Origin: Cryptomeria japonica | Taxonomy: Eukaryota > Streptophyta > Pinopsida > Cupressales > Cupressaceae | DNA: 64,000 nucleotides | Direction of reading: 5' to 3' | Assembly: GCF_030272615.1 (NCBI RefSeq) | Contig: NC_081410.1 | Location: forward strand, 502,534,442 to 502,598,441 | Shown here: positions 45,052 through 56,800 of the stretch, one piece after another | Layout of the letters: each line of letters begins with the position of its first letter | How positions within the stretch are numbered: the first letter of the stretch is position 1 | The notes under the pieces: model-generated | What the model was told of the DNA's origin: nothing | Seen by the model: the letters and a program-made list of their open reading frames with translations, nothing else | Databases searched by the model: none | Position numbers and translations under genes: made by a program

Positions 45052-45386
45052 ATCTCCCCCTTTGGCATTGATCGCAACATATGAATGTTAAAAACAATCA
45101 ATGCAAAGAAAGAAATCAAGACTCAGCAATCTCTCTCAAAATCTCAAAATCTCAAAATGCTCAAATCTCAAAATGCTCTACTCTCTTACAGAGTTTTTCA
45201 CATGCTTCTCTCCCCCTTTGATGTTAATGACAAAGGCTCAAAAATCAATCTTATTTCCCATAATTTTGAACATCTGAACCACCAACACTAACACTGACTG
45301 CTCCCCCTAAGTAGTAGCCTCACTCATCAATCTGGAGCATAAAATATCTCTATGAAGTTCACCAGACTGATGCAAATACATGAACC
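45052..45386 (-). other. CopM polypurine tract and 3' untranslated region
   Basis: The minus strand reads GCCAAAGGGGGAGAT next to the LTR (45,052-45,066). Two more purine tracts of the same type lie at about 45,210-45,222 and 45,299-45,310. Between them is a short 'ctcaaaat(g)' tandem repeat (about 45,128-45,178). Multiple tracts are also present in CopNA. Confidence 0.75.
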
Positions 45387-45711
45387 TTAGTTCTTATCAG
45401 GAGGGGCCATTACCCATAACATCATTCTGAGATACTCAAAAGTATCTTTAGGCAAAGGCTTCGTGAAGATATTTGCAATTTGTTCCTTTGTAGATACATA
45501 CTCCAATATGACTTCTTTCTCATTCACCTTCTCTCTCAAGAAATGAAACTTGATTGATATATGCTTTGTCTTGGAATGCAACCAGATTATTTGAAATATT
45601 TATAGCACTTGAATTATCACAATATATAGCAATAGGCTCATCATAAATAAATCCTATACCCTTCAACATCTTCTTCATCTAAATTACCCGAGTAAAATTG
45701 CTGACAACAGC
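45387..45711 (-). pseudogene. pol: CopM RNase H, C-terminal end of Copia pol
   Basis: The minus strand reads IYCDNSSAINISNN (about 45,640-45,600). After a frame change come KTKHISIKFHFLREKV, LEYVSTKEQIANIFTKPLP and FEYLRMMLWV, the conserved end of Copia RNase H. Translation ends at 45,387. The rest of pol is cut at the CopP junction (45,712). RNase H removes RNA from the RNA-DNA hybrid during reverse transcription. Confidence 0.92.
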
Positions 45712-47036
45712 TGTTGGACATTGATGTTGCTAGGATATGTTGTTGTCATTGATGGCAACATATTCTTGCTTTGGTGATTGCAGATTGTCTTATTGTTATC
45801 ATGGTCTGGTGTATGGAGTATTTATAGTATCATTATATTCTTCTATATTGATTTTGGTGATCCGAGAAGCTTAATTGATCATATCATATGATCCATTTTT
45901 GCAGTTTATTTATCTGATTAGTACTTTGCAGAGTTCAATATTTCCTTCGGTATATTTTGGTGTGATCAGATCTTGATCTGATATTTTAGGAGATTGTTTG
46001 GAATGGTCTTATGTATCTTTCTTTTAGATGGTTCATGATTTTTCGCTCTACAAGTTATCTTTCTTCGTGACAAATGCTGATTGGTTGTGTTCTTGAGTTT
46101 TCAGATGTTGACAGATGAAGATTTGATAAGTGATGTTGGTGCAGCTATTTTTGATGATTCTAACATGCTTGATGGTGTTTCCTAGTCATTTCCTATTTGT
46201 TCTAGTTATCCATATTGATCATTGTGTAAGTTTTTATGATTTCTATGAATCGGTGATGATTTTCGTGTTATGTGGTATTTTTGGTGATGTAGCGTGTTGT
46301 GGTTGATCTTGGTGCGATTTCCGGTGGAGATGAGCATTTGGAAATTTAATTTAGGTCCATGTTATGACATTTATATCATTATATTGGTCTGGTGGTCAAT
46401 CTTTGTATCGTGTGATGTAATTTTGTCACTGTGAGTTGAGGGTTTAGCCAACCTTGTTGTCAAGGTTGATGAATTGTATAAATATGTGATATTGTCATGT
46501 GATTTTGGTATCGAGGTTGTGTCTGAATTATCAGAGAGTGGTGTATGTACGAACAAGTGATTCATCCTTTGACATTGTGATTGAGTAGATATTGGTGTTG
46601 CAGAGCAGATAATTGTGCTTAACCGAAACTATCATCAGTCATTTGCAGATGCTATTATTGCAGTCCATTTCTTTCGAATTGTAGTCTGAATCATTTTGTA
46701 CATCAGTGAGACTTCCCTAAGGGTTGTAGCCTTCTAGGTCATTATCATTTTAGTAGTGAGCTCTAGGCAGTGTGCCTGAATGCATGTGCATTCCCCACTG
46801 TAATATTTCATATACTACTGCAGAGTATCATCTTAGTGTGGGTAGGTTCCCACCTTGGTTTTTCCCTTACGGGTTTTCCATGTCAAAATCTTGGTGTTAT
46901 GTGGTGTGCTATCAATTTTCTTATCTTTATTATTGCTATAGTTTATCAGATCTGTATTTGTGATTAAGTTTGTAGATCTGGTGAAAACTGATTCACCCCT
47001 CCACCTTCTCAGTTTTCATCCTCTTTGCTGCTAACA
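45712..47036 (+). repeat. CopP 5' LTR (1,325 bp)
   Basis: TGTTGGACAT...GCTAACA, ending two bases before the primer-binding site. It shares blocks with the CopM and CopNA LTRs. Confidence 0.85.
46477..46484 (+). promoter_or_regulatory. CopP LTR TATA box
   Basis: TATAAATA, about 765 bases into the LTR, in a context also seen in CopM. Confidence 0.6.
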
Positions 47037-47038
47037 AT

Positions 47039-47050
47039 TGGTATCAGAGA
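47039..47050 (+). other. CopP primer-binding site
   Basis: TGGTATCAGAGA, eleven of twelve bases matching the initiator tRNA-Met site. Confidence 0.9.
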
Positions 47051-47092
47051 TAGATCCTCTGGAAGAAGCTTAACTGCTTGAGGAGATCTGGG

Positions 47093-48000
47093 ATGGCAGC
47101 TACAGGTGTTATCTTTAAGAAGGATTGTCCAAGATTTTATGGAAGTAACTATACTATATGGAAGAACTGGATGGAAGTGCACTTGAAATGTCTTGGAGAA
47201 GATTACTGGGAGATTAAAAAGAATATCTATTTTGCTCCTCTTAATGGACAGGTTACTACTGATGAGATCAAGGAAGTTGAACACAACATATTAGAGAGAA
47301 GGAAGCATTTCTAAGTTCCTTGACTCGTTCTGAGATGACAAATGTAATGGGACTGCAAATCACACATGAGATCTAGGAGAAGCTTGAAATCCTGTATGAA
47401 GGAGATAAACAAGTGAAAGTTGCCAAGTTGCGAATCTTGAAAGGGAAATATGAGATGTTGAAGATGGGAGAAGATGAGAACATAAATACCTTTATGGCTA
47501 AGGTGAATGACCTTTTCCTAGGTATCAGATGTGACAGTGGAACCCTTGAAGAAGATGAAATAGTTGTTAAGGTGTTGAGATCTTTGCCTCCTGCTTATAA
47601 ACATAAGCTTGATGCTATTGATGAAATCCAGAGTGTGACTACAATAACAAGAGATATGCTGGTCGGAAAGATTGTTGCATTTGAGCTAAGAAAATTTGGA
47701 GAATCACATGGAAAGTCTAAGATAGTGCATTTAGAGCATTAGTTTATGTATCCAGAAAATAGATGTATGATCCCAATGAGTGCAAAATATCGAGATATGA
47801 AAGAGAGAGAAGAGAGATGGAAGACCACGAAAGAGAGTTGGATGAGCTTGAAGCATTGATTTCCCTGAGATTGCCTAAAGGAGCCAGTAAGGATGATGGA
47901 AAATTGCTTCTAAAAAGTTTCTCTTGCAATAAGATAGGACATTTTGCTTCTAGATGCTCGTAGAGAATGGCCAAGTATGACAGGCATGAGAAGTTTGATA
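47093..48000 (+). pseudogene. gag: CopP gag (UBN2-type) with damaged zinc knuckle
   Basis: The ATG is at 47,093 (MAATGVIFKKDCPRFYGSNY). WKNWMEVHLKCLGEDYW is the N-terminal Copia gag domain. After a frameshift near 47,310 the UBN2-like core follows (KLRILKGKYEMLKMGEDE, KVLRSLPPAYKHKLDAI). A TAG replaces the conserved Trp in HEIWEKLE (about 47,373). The knuckle is SFSCNKIGHFASRC, with the first Cys replaced by Ser. Stops at 47,740 and 47,961. Truncated by the CopM LTR junction. Confidence 0.9.
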
Positions 48001-48008
48001 AGCATAAT

Positions 48009-48450
48009 AACATCAACAAAACTGACTGTCAAACTGAGAGATTTTCTTGCGGACCTCCAAATAATGAACCACACAAACTAAGGGCACACATCAACATCCA
48101 GAGCACATCCCAAACATCTGTAACCAAAGATATAGCATTTCTGAAGCAATACAGAGCACAAACCATAATATAGAATAACAGGATCGATTGCATAACATCC
48201 TCAATACTGGATCTCATAACTCAATCAGATCATCATGTGGGCCTCTACAAATGGGAATGAACCATCTACAGACAACATACCAAAAACACTTTAAACCACA
48301 TCAGCTCATCTACAACACACAGGCTAAACCAACTCATCTAGTCAAACTACAACGTGGGAATACATAGAAGAAAGCTTTCCAACAATCTCCTCATGTCAAA
48401 ATTCTCCACATACGTTGACTTCAACAACAATATATCAACAATCTCCAACA
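48009..48450 (-). repeat. CopM 5' LTR fragment
   Basis: It aligns with 43,686-43,889 plus 44,823-45,051 and ends (minus-strand start) TGTTGGAGATTGTTG next to CTGAA. It lacks the 933-bp insertion, so that insertion is younger than CopM. Confidence 0.85.
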
Positions 48451-48455
48451 CTGAA
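48451..48455. repeat. CopM target-site duplication, right copy (CTGAA)
   Basis: Matches 42,705-42,709. Confidence 0.85.
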
Positions 48456-48855
48456 TACAAAAGAGGAGAAAATTATCATAGAAATTGTAAATAACTGGCA
48501 TTTTTAATAAAACTTGAAATAGCTTCATCTTGTGATTGGATTTTGTATATTGTGTTTTAAAATTTAGTTGATTTCTTACAATATCACTCAAACTAATAAG
48601 GCTTTAAAAAAATTTCTTCTTCAAGGTCTCCTAAGGAAGAAATAAACACTAATACAAAGGTACCTATTAATGTGGAGGAGTTTTCAAGAGTGAACAAATT
48701 AGTATTGAATAGAATCTAGTGAATCTCAGTTTTTAAAAGAGAAATGATGCCCTAAGTTTTGAAGACATGAAAAAAAATCATCAAGAATAGGTCATAATAG
48801 AGAAAGTAGTGAGAAAAAATAGATCGCATTTGAGAGAAACAACCAAATGCATAAG

Positions 48856-50665
48856 GAACATAGGGCAACGATGAGCAGGAAGAGCAGAGGGGCTAGTGGA
48901 AATCATGGGGGTGTGAATATTTCAAACGAAGAAGCCTCTGGAGGAGGAAATGATGATGCAGATGACAACCATCATGTAGGGTTAGACTCTCCTCCTTCTG
49001 GTGTGTCTTCTGTCGGATTTCTACCATTGGAGCGGGGCTTTTCATAGGGTGCAGCTCTCGAGATGGAGAGATCTTGTGGGAGGCTTACTGGGGTTCAAGG
49101 GTGTTGGGGGGTTGGAGGATGAGCTCCAATGTTCTCGTTTTGAGGCATGTTGTTAATTTGGTTTTGTTTCTTTGGGTCATCTTTGGGATTAGAAGAGGAC
49201 CTGTTGTGTCTGGGATTTTGGTGTGGCTGGAGCTTTTTAGGTCATCTTTGAGGGTGTCTTTGTTGTTTATGATGGTTTTTTTTGGAGCTTTGGTTTTCAC
49301 TATTTTGCCTTCTTTGTTCCAACTCTTGTTGGGCAGCCTGGTGAGATCCTTTTCTGCTTTAAAGTTGTGGGTTTTGGATGGGGTACTAGCTTCATTTTTC
49401 TCTTTGTTTTGAGATCCTTGTGCTTCTATACTTCTTTTTTCTTCCTATGGGGATTTGCTTCGGCTCAGTCTCTTTTTCTAATTACATTAGAGAGCATTTT
49501 TTTGGGTATGGTTAGGGTTTGGTTTTTCTTTCATCCTTTCTCATTCTCTACCCATTCTATTAAGGTGAATGAATCTTCTTTTGAGGTGAAGAATGGTTGG
49601 CTAGGTAAAGATGGATGGAGTTTTCTATAATTATTTCATGCCTAGTTTCTTGAGGTTGGTTGCTATACACCTTTATCACTATCATTATTCATGGCCTGAG
49701 TTGAAACTTTGTGTACCCTATGGATTTTATTGAAGATTTGATGGAGGGTCACAATCTCTGGTCCAGTTGTTTTTGTGCAGGCTTTGTCCTTTTGATGGCA
49801 CTTTCCCTGCAACCTCAGTTTTCTTTGATTTGTCATATTGAGGTGTTCCTATCTTCTTTTGAGGTGGAGATGGATGGTGTTGGAGATAACCTTTCTCCTA
49901 TTGAGGTGGAATTGTGTGTTCTGGTGGAGGTTGGGAGGTGTTGGTGGGGGGTTGTTGGTTCCCTATTTATGGGTTGGATGCGAACAGAGGTTGGTCTCTT
50001 ATATGGTTTCTCTTCTTTATCACCTATTGAGGTGGTGATCTTGGAGGGTATAATGCACGTTCAAATTTTTTCTCTCTCAATATCAAGGTTATGGGAGCCT
50101 TTCAAAAACCCATTGTTTTTGGTTGTGGGATCCTTGTCAAAGCCACTCTCAAGGTTGAGGGAGCCTAGAAAAACCTTATGTTCTTTGTTTCTCTTAGGGA
50201 CAGGTTGGATGCTAGTGGTTTTCAAGGGCCTAGTTTGGCTAGTGTTTGTTTTTTTGTGAGGCTTGGACTTTGTGATTTTTGGTGGCCTGAAGATTCTATT
50301 ACAGTTTATGTGAGCTTGGAAAAAACCTTCATGTTGGCTGAGGGTTCCTAATAAACCCTCATTTTTGTTTCTATGGTTTATTATTTTTGAATTAGACCCT
50401 CTGTTTGGGCTATCCTATTTTGTAATATTTTACACTTGATATTTGACTGGTGTTTGGTTAGTTGTGACTGCTCTGAAGTTCTATTTTTTCTACGTGCAGT
50501 CTTTGGGTTTTGGGCTTTGGATGCCTCTAAGTCCAAAAGGTTTTAGGTCCTTTCTAAAACTTTTTGTTTGCTGCTAGGTAGTCTTGTTCATTATTTGATG
50601 GTATCTCTCTGGTTGTATTGGTTTTGGGGCCCCTTCAAAACTTGTTTTATCCTAATTAAAAAAAT
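48856..50665 (+). mobile_element. R2: non-autonomous LINE-like retroposon with 12-bp target-site duplication
   Basis: It is flanked by a perfect CAAATGCATAAG duplication (48,844-48,855 and 50,666-50,677) and ends 'ggggcccc...cctaattaaaaaaa', as plant L1-type LINEs do. Near the 5' end is a short frame with MSRKSRGASGNHGGVNI (48,871-49,045). The rest is T/G-rich with no RT or endonuclease. The motif (t/c)ttGAGGTGG recurs (about 49,577, 49,858, 49,897, 50,026). R1 shares the CCTATTGAGGT phrase, so the two are probably one family. Confidence 0.8.
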
Positions 50666-52739
50666 CAAATGCATAAGTAGATATAAGCGCCCCATCTTGG
50701 TTGATGAGCATATGTCAGTCCAGGAGCTACACATGAAAGTGGTTTTAATAAAATTCAAAAGTATTGTACAAAAGATAGAAACCCCAAGTCCTATGAAATG
50801 ACCTATAATCATATCATTTATAAAAAAAAAAATGTTATAGGTCCCAATATAGCTCAATTTTCTACACCATTAATTCAAAAAATATATAACTAATATGACT
50901 CCCATGGATTATTAGCCAACAACAATAAATATAGGGCATTACAGTAGGGAAAAAGAGATCAATGAGATTAAGTCCAGTGTGGATTTCATGACCAAAAGAA
51001 TTCAAAAAGATAAATAAAATAAACAAGAATGAATAGTTCGAGTGATTGAGCTGCGAAGTTATATCAAACAATAGGTTGAGCTTATCTATTGAGGAGAACA
51101 ACTACCTTATAACCATGTGTTGCTTTCTAAGGATGGAATATCATCTTTAGAGAAAATAAAAACATAAGATAATTATTACCAAAAAAAAATTTAAGGAGTC
51201 TAGTGTCTCATGGGGAAGAATCAATAAAGACTACTACTCGTAGGTAGAAAGAAGCATGTGACTAGAATAGGAGAGTTAAGAAGTTCAATATACTTTATTT
51301 TAATTTGTACAATATGTTTTCTAAATTTATAAGAACAAAAAAAATTCAACAACTTTTCAATTTTGGAGTTAGAGAATTATCTAATTAAGTGTTTAACAAA
51401 TTTATGTACCCATCTCTCACTTTATCTAATCATAACTCTATATACTCATCTAATAATACACCTTGTGTAACCAATATTCTTAGTGAGATGAAATAAATTT
51501 TGCATCTACAAAACATCTGATTTTTATTTCAAAATATTATCTATAAGATTATTTAACATCTTTTGAAACACTTAAACATTGGGTCTAAAGATTAGTTTTG
51601 TAATCCCTTTATTGATATGTTTTTAATTTTAACAATTATGGGAATTGAGTTGTAGAATATTCCTCAACAATTAAGTGACTCTATCAATGTTGTGATTGTT
51701 TTGTTTCTCTTTGAGTGTTGTGTAGAGGGGAAATTAATTAAGTCGATGGGAAATAAAGAGGAGGGGTCAAAAATTATGAACTTTAGAGATAATTTTTAGT
51801 TCCCATTCATTTGAGAAGGAATAATAGGCACAAAATAAATTTTAAAACAAGTAAAAAAATTATTATGATGATCTATCAAGAGAGTTCATGAACAAGAGTG
51901 TCACACAAATGAACTCAAATACTCATGTCTATGAGTACATTTTCTTCTTGTATATGTGTGAATGATCTCTAATCAAAATAGGTCTACAAAAATATTTGAT
52001 AGTCATCATGTGTCCCTCAAAAATAGTTTTAGGAAGGTGTTAAGTTGTGCCTACTTTGTTTGCTTGGCATTCCTCATCTATGTCATATTCGTAAAAAATT
52101 GACCCTAAAATATTAAAAGATAGGATACACCATTATCATTTTCTTGATGTCATATACCATGAAATTACTAAAATAAATTATAGAATTTTCAACCCCTTAT
52201 GAGATACTTTCTTGTCTAACATTGTCAACAAAGAGATTCACACCAATAACTGAAATAGAATTACAACTATTAAAACCATATAAAGTTAAAAATATACATT
52301 AATAAGTATTATATTATTATAATTTATTAATAAATATTGTATTATATTAATAAAGTTAGTAGATGGCATTGTGATTATATTATAATAATTTAAAAAAAAT
52401 AAAAATACAATTGATTGAACTTGAATAATGTGCTATGGAATTCATATAATGTGAAAGATAAGTAAAAATGTCAAAATATTAGAGTATTTAGAAACTAAGA
52501 ATGTAGGAGAATATTAATTGCAAATATAATTGTAGATAACACATTTTTTAAAAATCACAAATTAAGGGGTGTATATAACATATTTATATGGTACAAAATG
52601 ACAAATATGGTCTATAAAATCATCTAAAGAAAAAAGATGTGATGTTGTAGTGCTATACTTATCTTAATCTTTTATTTTTTGTATAGTAATATCTTTTGGG
52701 TTACTATTTATTAACATTGTAATATTTTAGCTTCAATCG

Positions 52740-53238
52740 ATACAAAAAAAAATTCAAGCAAAGTTTTGAATATATCAAACTGGGAGAGGATCAAACCTTT
52801 GCATAACCACAAAACCAACAAGCAACAAAAACCAAGGGCTCTTGAGGGGTGAAGGCCCAAGACTAGAAAGCTTATTGCCAAAAAGGAACAAACCTAGTAG
52901 TCTTCAAGCACCAAAAACAAAACCCATAAAATAGAACAACTAGACCCAATAGAAAATAGGACACAAGCCCACCAAAGGCACGAATGGATGTCCTACTTGG
53001 TGGGTGAAAACACCAGCTTCCTATCTTGGAAAATTTCTTTACCTTTCTCTTAAAAGGAGAGATTTCTATCCAAACCTTTCCTAGAGGAGATGGTCGAGGA
53101 ATTTGGTGTAGCCCTTCACCATGGACACAGACACTTCCAACCCTGTAGTAGTGGAGGACTCCAAATGGTGCCTCTTCTTAGCATGCATCCTCACAAATTC
53201 ATCTTGTATAGCTTCAAAAATTAACCAAAATTATGTGA
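52740..53238. other. Unclassified block specific to unit 3
   Basis: GC-richer than its flanks, with an A-run at its left edge (52,743-52,751), and absent from unit 2. The style resembles LINE 3' sequence on the minus strand ('tttgatcctctccc'), but no motif is decisive. Confidence 0.4.
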
Positions 53239-53624
53239 GTTTGTTGCAATAGTTAAATTGAAGTTATGATGATAAAGAAGAAAAAGATAATCAATTTTGT
53301 GGTAGTAATTTTTTATGGTTGTATATTTAATGGACAAACTACTAGCATACCAAATTACAATGTACAATAGGTGGAGGAAGTGGAGTTAAAGTCTTACTAT
53401 ACATAACTAGTGATTTTTTTTAGATTCTGAAATTTAAAAAATTATAAGATTATAAAAAATAATGTTAGACAAATTTTCAAACATTAATACTCATATGCAA
53501 AATTAATCCACAAAATAATAAATTAAATTAAAAATAATTCTTAAGTAGAATAATATTTTTTTTTCATGTATCCTTTTTTCTATTTATATAATAACTTAAT
53601 TAATATTTTTTAATCATTTTTTTT

Positions 53625-53894
53625 ATATTAAATATCGAGAGACCAAAATAAGGAGAGTTTATACAAAAACGAGCATTGGAGGCAGAGCCTTAGCCATCAA
53701 CTAGAGAGATTATCCAACTAAACATAGACATCCTCCTACCAAAATAAAGTTACGAGAAAGAGTATATACAGTAATCCATAAACATCAACTAAAGAGCTAC
53801 TAAACACCTATTGTAGAATCTCATCCTGGTTTTCCAACCATGTTGTCCATCCTTGTGGGCCTTCCATCCACACCACCTTCTTCTACTCTAGGAC
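53625..53894 (-). other. LINE-B 3' UTR
   Basis: Non-coding sequence between the ORF2 stop and the poly(A)-equivalent T-run. No frame or motif seen. Confidence 0.6.
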
Positions 53895-56800
53895 CTAGGT
53901 AAACATCTCATACTTATCAAAGTAGGGACCTCTGTTGTCCCTGAGTTTCTTGATCAACTTCTTTAGAGCCTCATCAAATGCAATCTGCTTCTCCGCAATT
54001 CTAGCCCATTCAAAGCCATCCTTCATCTCATATATGAACATGGTTTCCTGGCCATCCTTGAGGAAACGCAACAGCTTCTCCCTCTCAACATTCATCAAAA
54101 AGCATACCTGCACAACAATTTTATAACGTGTGAGTTTCTTAGAAAACCCAGTAAGAGTCCTATCAGTACCTTGGAATTTTTCCTCATTTCTAAGTTTCCA
54201 AATAAACCAAAATATGAAAGAAGAAAGAATTTGCCAGAACAAGTTATCATCCTTCTTGAGGCCATGAATGAATCCAATAATAATATCAAGAGTACAAACA
54301 TGTTCAGTAATGGGGATTCCAAACATCAACCAGACCTCTCTGGCAAAAATGCAATAAAAAAAGATGTGTCGCATAGGTCAAAGGAAGCAAAGTTATTCCT
54401 AATAGGTAGTCTATCCAACATTAGTTGCCACCTAAAGCATTTGACTTTAGGGGGGATGGGGGACTTCCATAGTTTCTCAAACATTTTCTGCCAGGCAGAG
54501 GTATTAAGGTCAACATACCAGAGGGAGTTAACATGAGCTATCATCATGGTATCATGAGTGAGTAGTTTGTAAATAGCTTTGGCTTTGACCTTGGAGAGGA
54601 GGGAGCCATCCTTCCATCAGAACGAGAGGTATCTGTGAGCGTCTACATCAATGTTCCTAGGAAGATCTAGACAAGCACAGGCATTTTCAATCATCTTGGA
54701 GGTTCTCTTATGCGAGGCAGGGAGGCCAAACTTATTGCTAAGATCCTCCCAGCTGATGAGATTATCATGTTCCAAGATGTCCATGAGATATTTAATGCCC
54801 TTATTATACCAACACCTAGTAGAGCATCCTTGGGTTAAAGCAAGGGGTTTAGAGTTATGGTAGAGGTTCCACCATATTGACCTTTCCCCATGCAAGGTGT
54901 TATTATAGTCAATATTAGAGTTGGCAATAAGTTTACGCACATGCTCCTAGGCTTTCCAGATGGACTTAAACACCCAAGTTCCTTGAACAGACACAAAGAA
55001 TCCACCTGCTACCAGATCACTAAAGGGGAGGGCTTTCCAAGATTTGGTAGACTTGGGGACGCCATTTTGTATGTTATTTCTGACAAGAATCTTCCAGGGA
55101 TCTTGTCCTTCCAAGGCATGAATTATCCACTTGGCAACCAGAGAAATTCCTTGCGTTCTGAGATCCTTAAGTCCTAACCCACCAAGTTTCTTATCTATGT
55201 GGCACAAAATCCATTTGACCGCATGGGCCTTTCTTTTACCCTTACCATCAGACCATAGGAAGTGCCTGATAGATTTTTGCATCTCATAAATTTGGTAGTT
55301 ACTGAACATCCAGATAGAGGAGTAGTATAAACTATAGGAGGAGAGGATTTTCTAGCAGACTTGGATCCTACCAGTGAAGGATAGAACTCTATTGTCCCAT
55401 TTGTTAAGTGTTTTGTCAATCTTTTCTTTGACCCAAATCCACATGTCTTTGAGAGAGGGAGAGACAAAAAAAGGGATACCAAGGTATCTGACTATTTTAT
55501 TGGGTCCTCCCCATGAGTATCCAAACTGTTGAAGCCAGTCAGGGGGTTCCTCTTTCCACCCAAGCAGAATAGATTTGGAATTGGAGATACGAGCACCAGA
55601 GGCTCTGCCAAAGGTTGCAAGTTTTTTATTGAGGGAGTCAATGTTATGCCTAGAGAGCTCCAGGAAGAGCGCGGTGTCATCAGCAAATTGTATGTTGAGC
55701 AATTCAGAGTCATCCGGCATCTTAATGCCATGAACTTTAGGGGATAGGGTATCATCTCTCAGGAGGTAAAAGTGGGCATCTGAGGCAATGACAAACAGAG
55801 CAAGGGCAAGGGGGCAGCCCTGTCTAATGGATCTAGAAAGAGGAATAGGCTGGGAGAGTGACCCATTAACTTCAACCAGGGCGGAGGCATCTTTGAGGAG
55901 AATTTGAACATATTTACAGAACTCGCTAGGGAAACAAAAGGCTCTAAGCATCATGAGGATGAAGTCCCATTCCACCCTGTCATAGGCTTCCTCAAAGTCC
56001 ACAAGGAACATGGCAGTATCTTGATTTGAGGTCTTGGCCCAGTCCATAGATTCCCAGCTAGTGACAAGGTTCTCCGAGATATACCTACCTTTAATGAATC
56101 CTGTTTGGGTAGAGCAGATGAACTTGGGAAGAATTTTCTCAAGGCGAGAGGCTAGGGCTTTGGCCAGGATTTTATAGGAAACGTTAAGGAGGGTAATTGG
56201 CCTCCAGTTTTTTATGAGGGCTTTGTCCCCATCTTTTGGGATAAGTTTAACAATGCCCCTATTGATGGACTCCCCAAGGGTGCCATTGTCAAATGCTTCG
56301 GTGTATATGTCATATAAGTCTTTGGTGACCCACTCAATATTGGTTTTGTAAAACTCAACAGGAAGTCCATCAAGGCCTGGGGCCTTATCATCCTTGAAGG
56401 CTTTAATGGCATCAGCAATTTCTATCATAGAGATTTTGGTCTTGAGAGGGAGAGCTTCATTCTCGGATATTCTTATTGGGATAATGTTACTGCACCTATT
56501 TCTAGCATCTTTTGAGGCTTCACTATCCTCCGATGTAAAGAGGGTCTTATAAAACATTTCAAAAGCATCTTTGATCTCATTGATGTTTAGGAGTTCCTTA
56601 TCCTCAACTATGATTATGTCAATTTTTTCTCTATTTTGTTTTTATTTAAGGATATTGAAGAAGACTTTAGAGCCTTTGTCTCCGAATTTGAGCCAATGAT
56701 TACGGGCTCTGATGAAGGCACCCCTAATTTTGACCTATTGATGTTTCCTAAGAATGTCTCTAGCCTGAGAGACCTGTTCCACCAGGACAGAGGAGGAAGG

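Larger units (their letters stand above)
45712..48008 (+). mobile_element. CopP: 5' part of a plus-strand Copia element inside CopM
   Basis: LTR, Met-type primer-binding site and gag on the plus strand, ending abruptly at about 48,000-48,008, where CopM 5' LTR sequence begins. It has no 3' LTR. Most simply it inserted into CopM pol and a later deletion joined its gag to CopM's 5' LTR. Confidence 0.8.
42710..48450 (-). mobile_element. CopM: Copia LTR retrotransposon, interior mostly replaced
   Basis: This minus-strand element is flanked by CTGAA on both sides. At the left are a full 3' LTR (42,710-45,051), a polypurine tract and the end of pol (RNase H). At the right is only the first part of the 5' LTR (48,009-48,450). 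Between them lies CopP, an opposite-strand Copia fragment, and the 3' LTR holds a 933-bp DNA element. The rest of the 5' LTR, the primer-binding site, gag and most of pol are gone. Confidence 0.85.
48456..53618 (+). repeat. AT-rich repeat unit 3
   Basis: It aligns with unit 2 from about 34,950 onward, for example 'tgtccctcaaaaatag' at 36,495 and 52,010, and 'ttattttttatggttgtat' near 39,205 and 53,310. R2 is inserted at 48,856. The unit ends at the LINE-B 3' end; its continuation should lie beyond the right edge. Confidence 0.7.

Noticed and set aside
49711-50259. 182-codon plus-strand frame in R2
   Set aside because: Trp/Phe/Val-rich T/G composition and no conserved motif; probably non-coding retroposon sequence.
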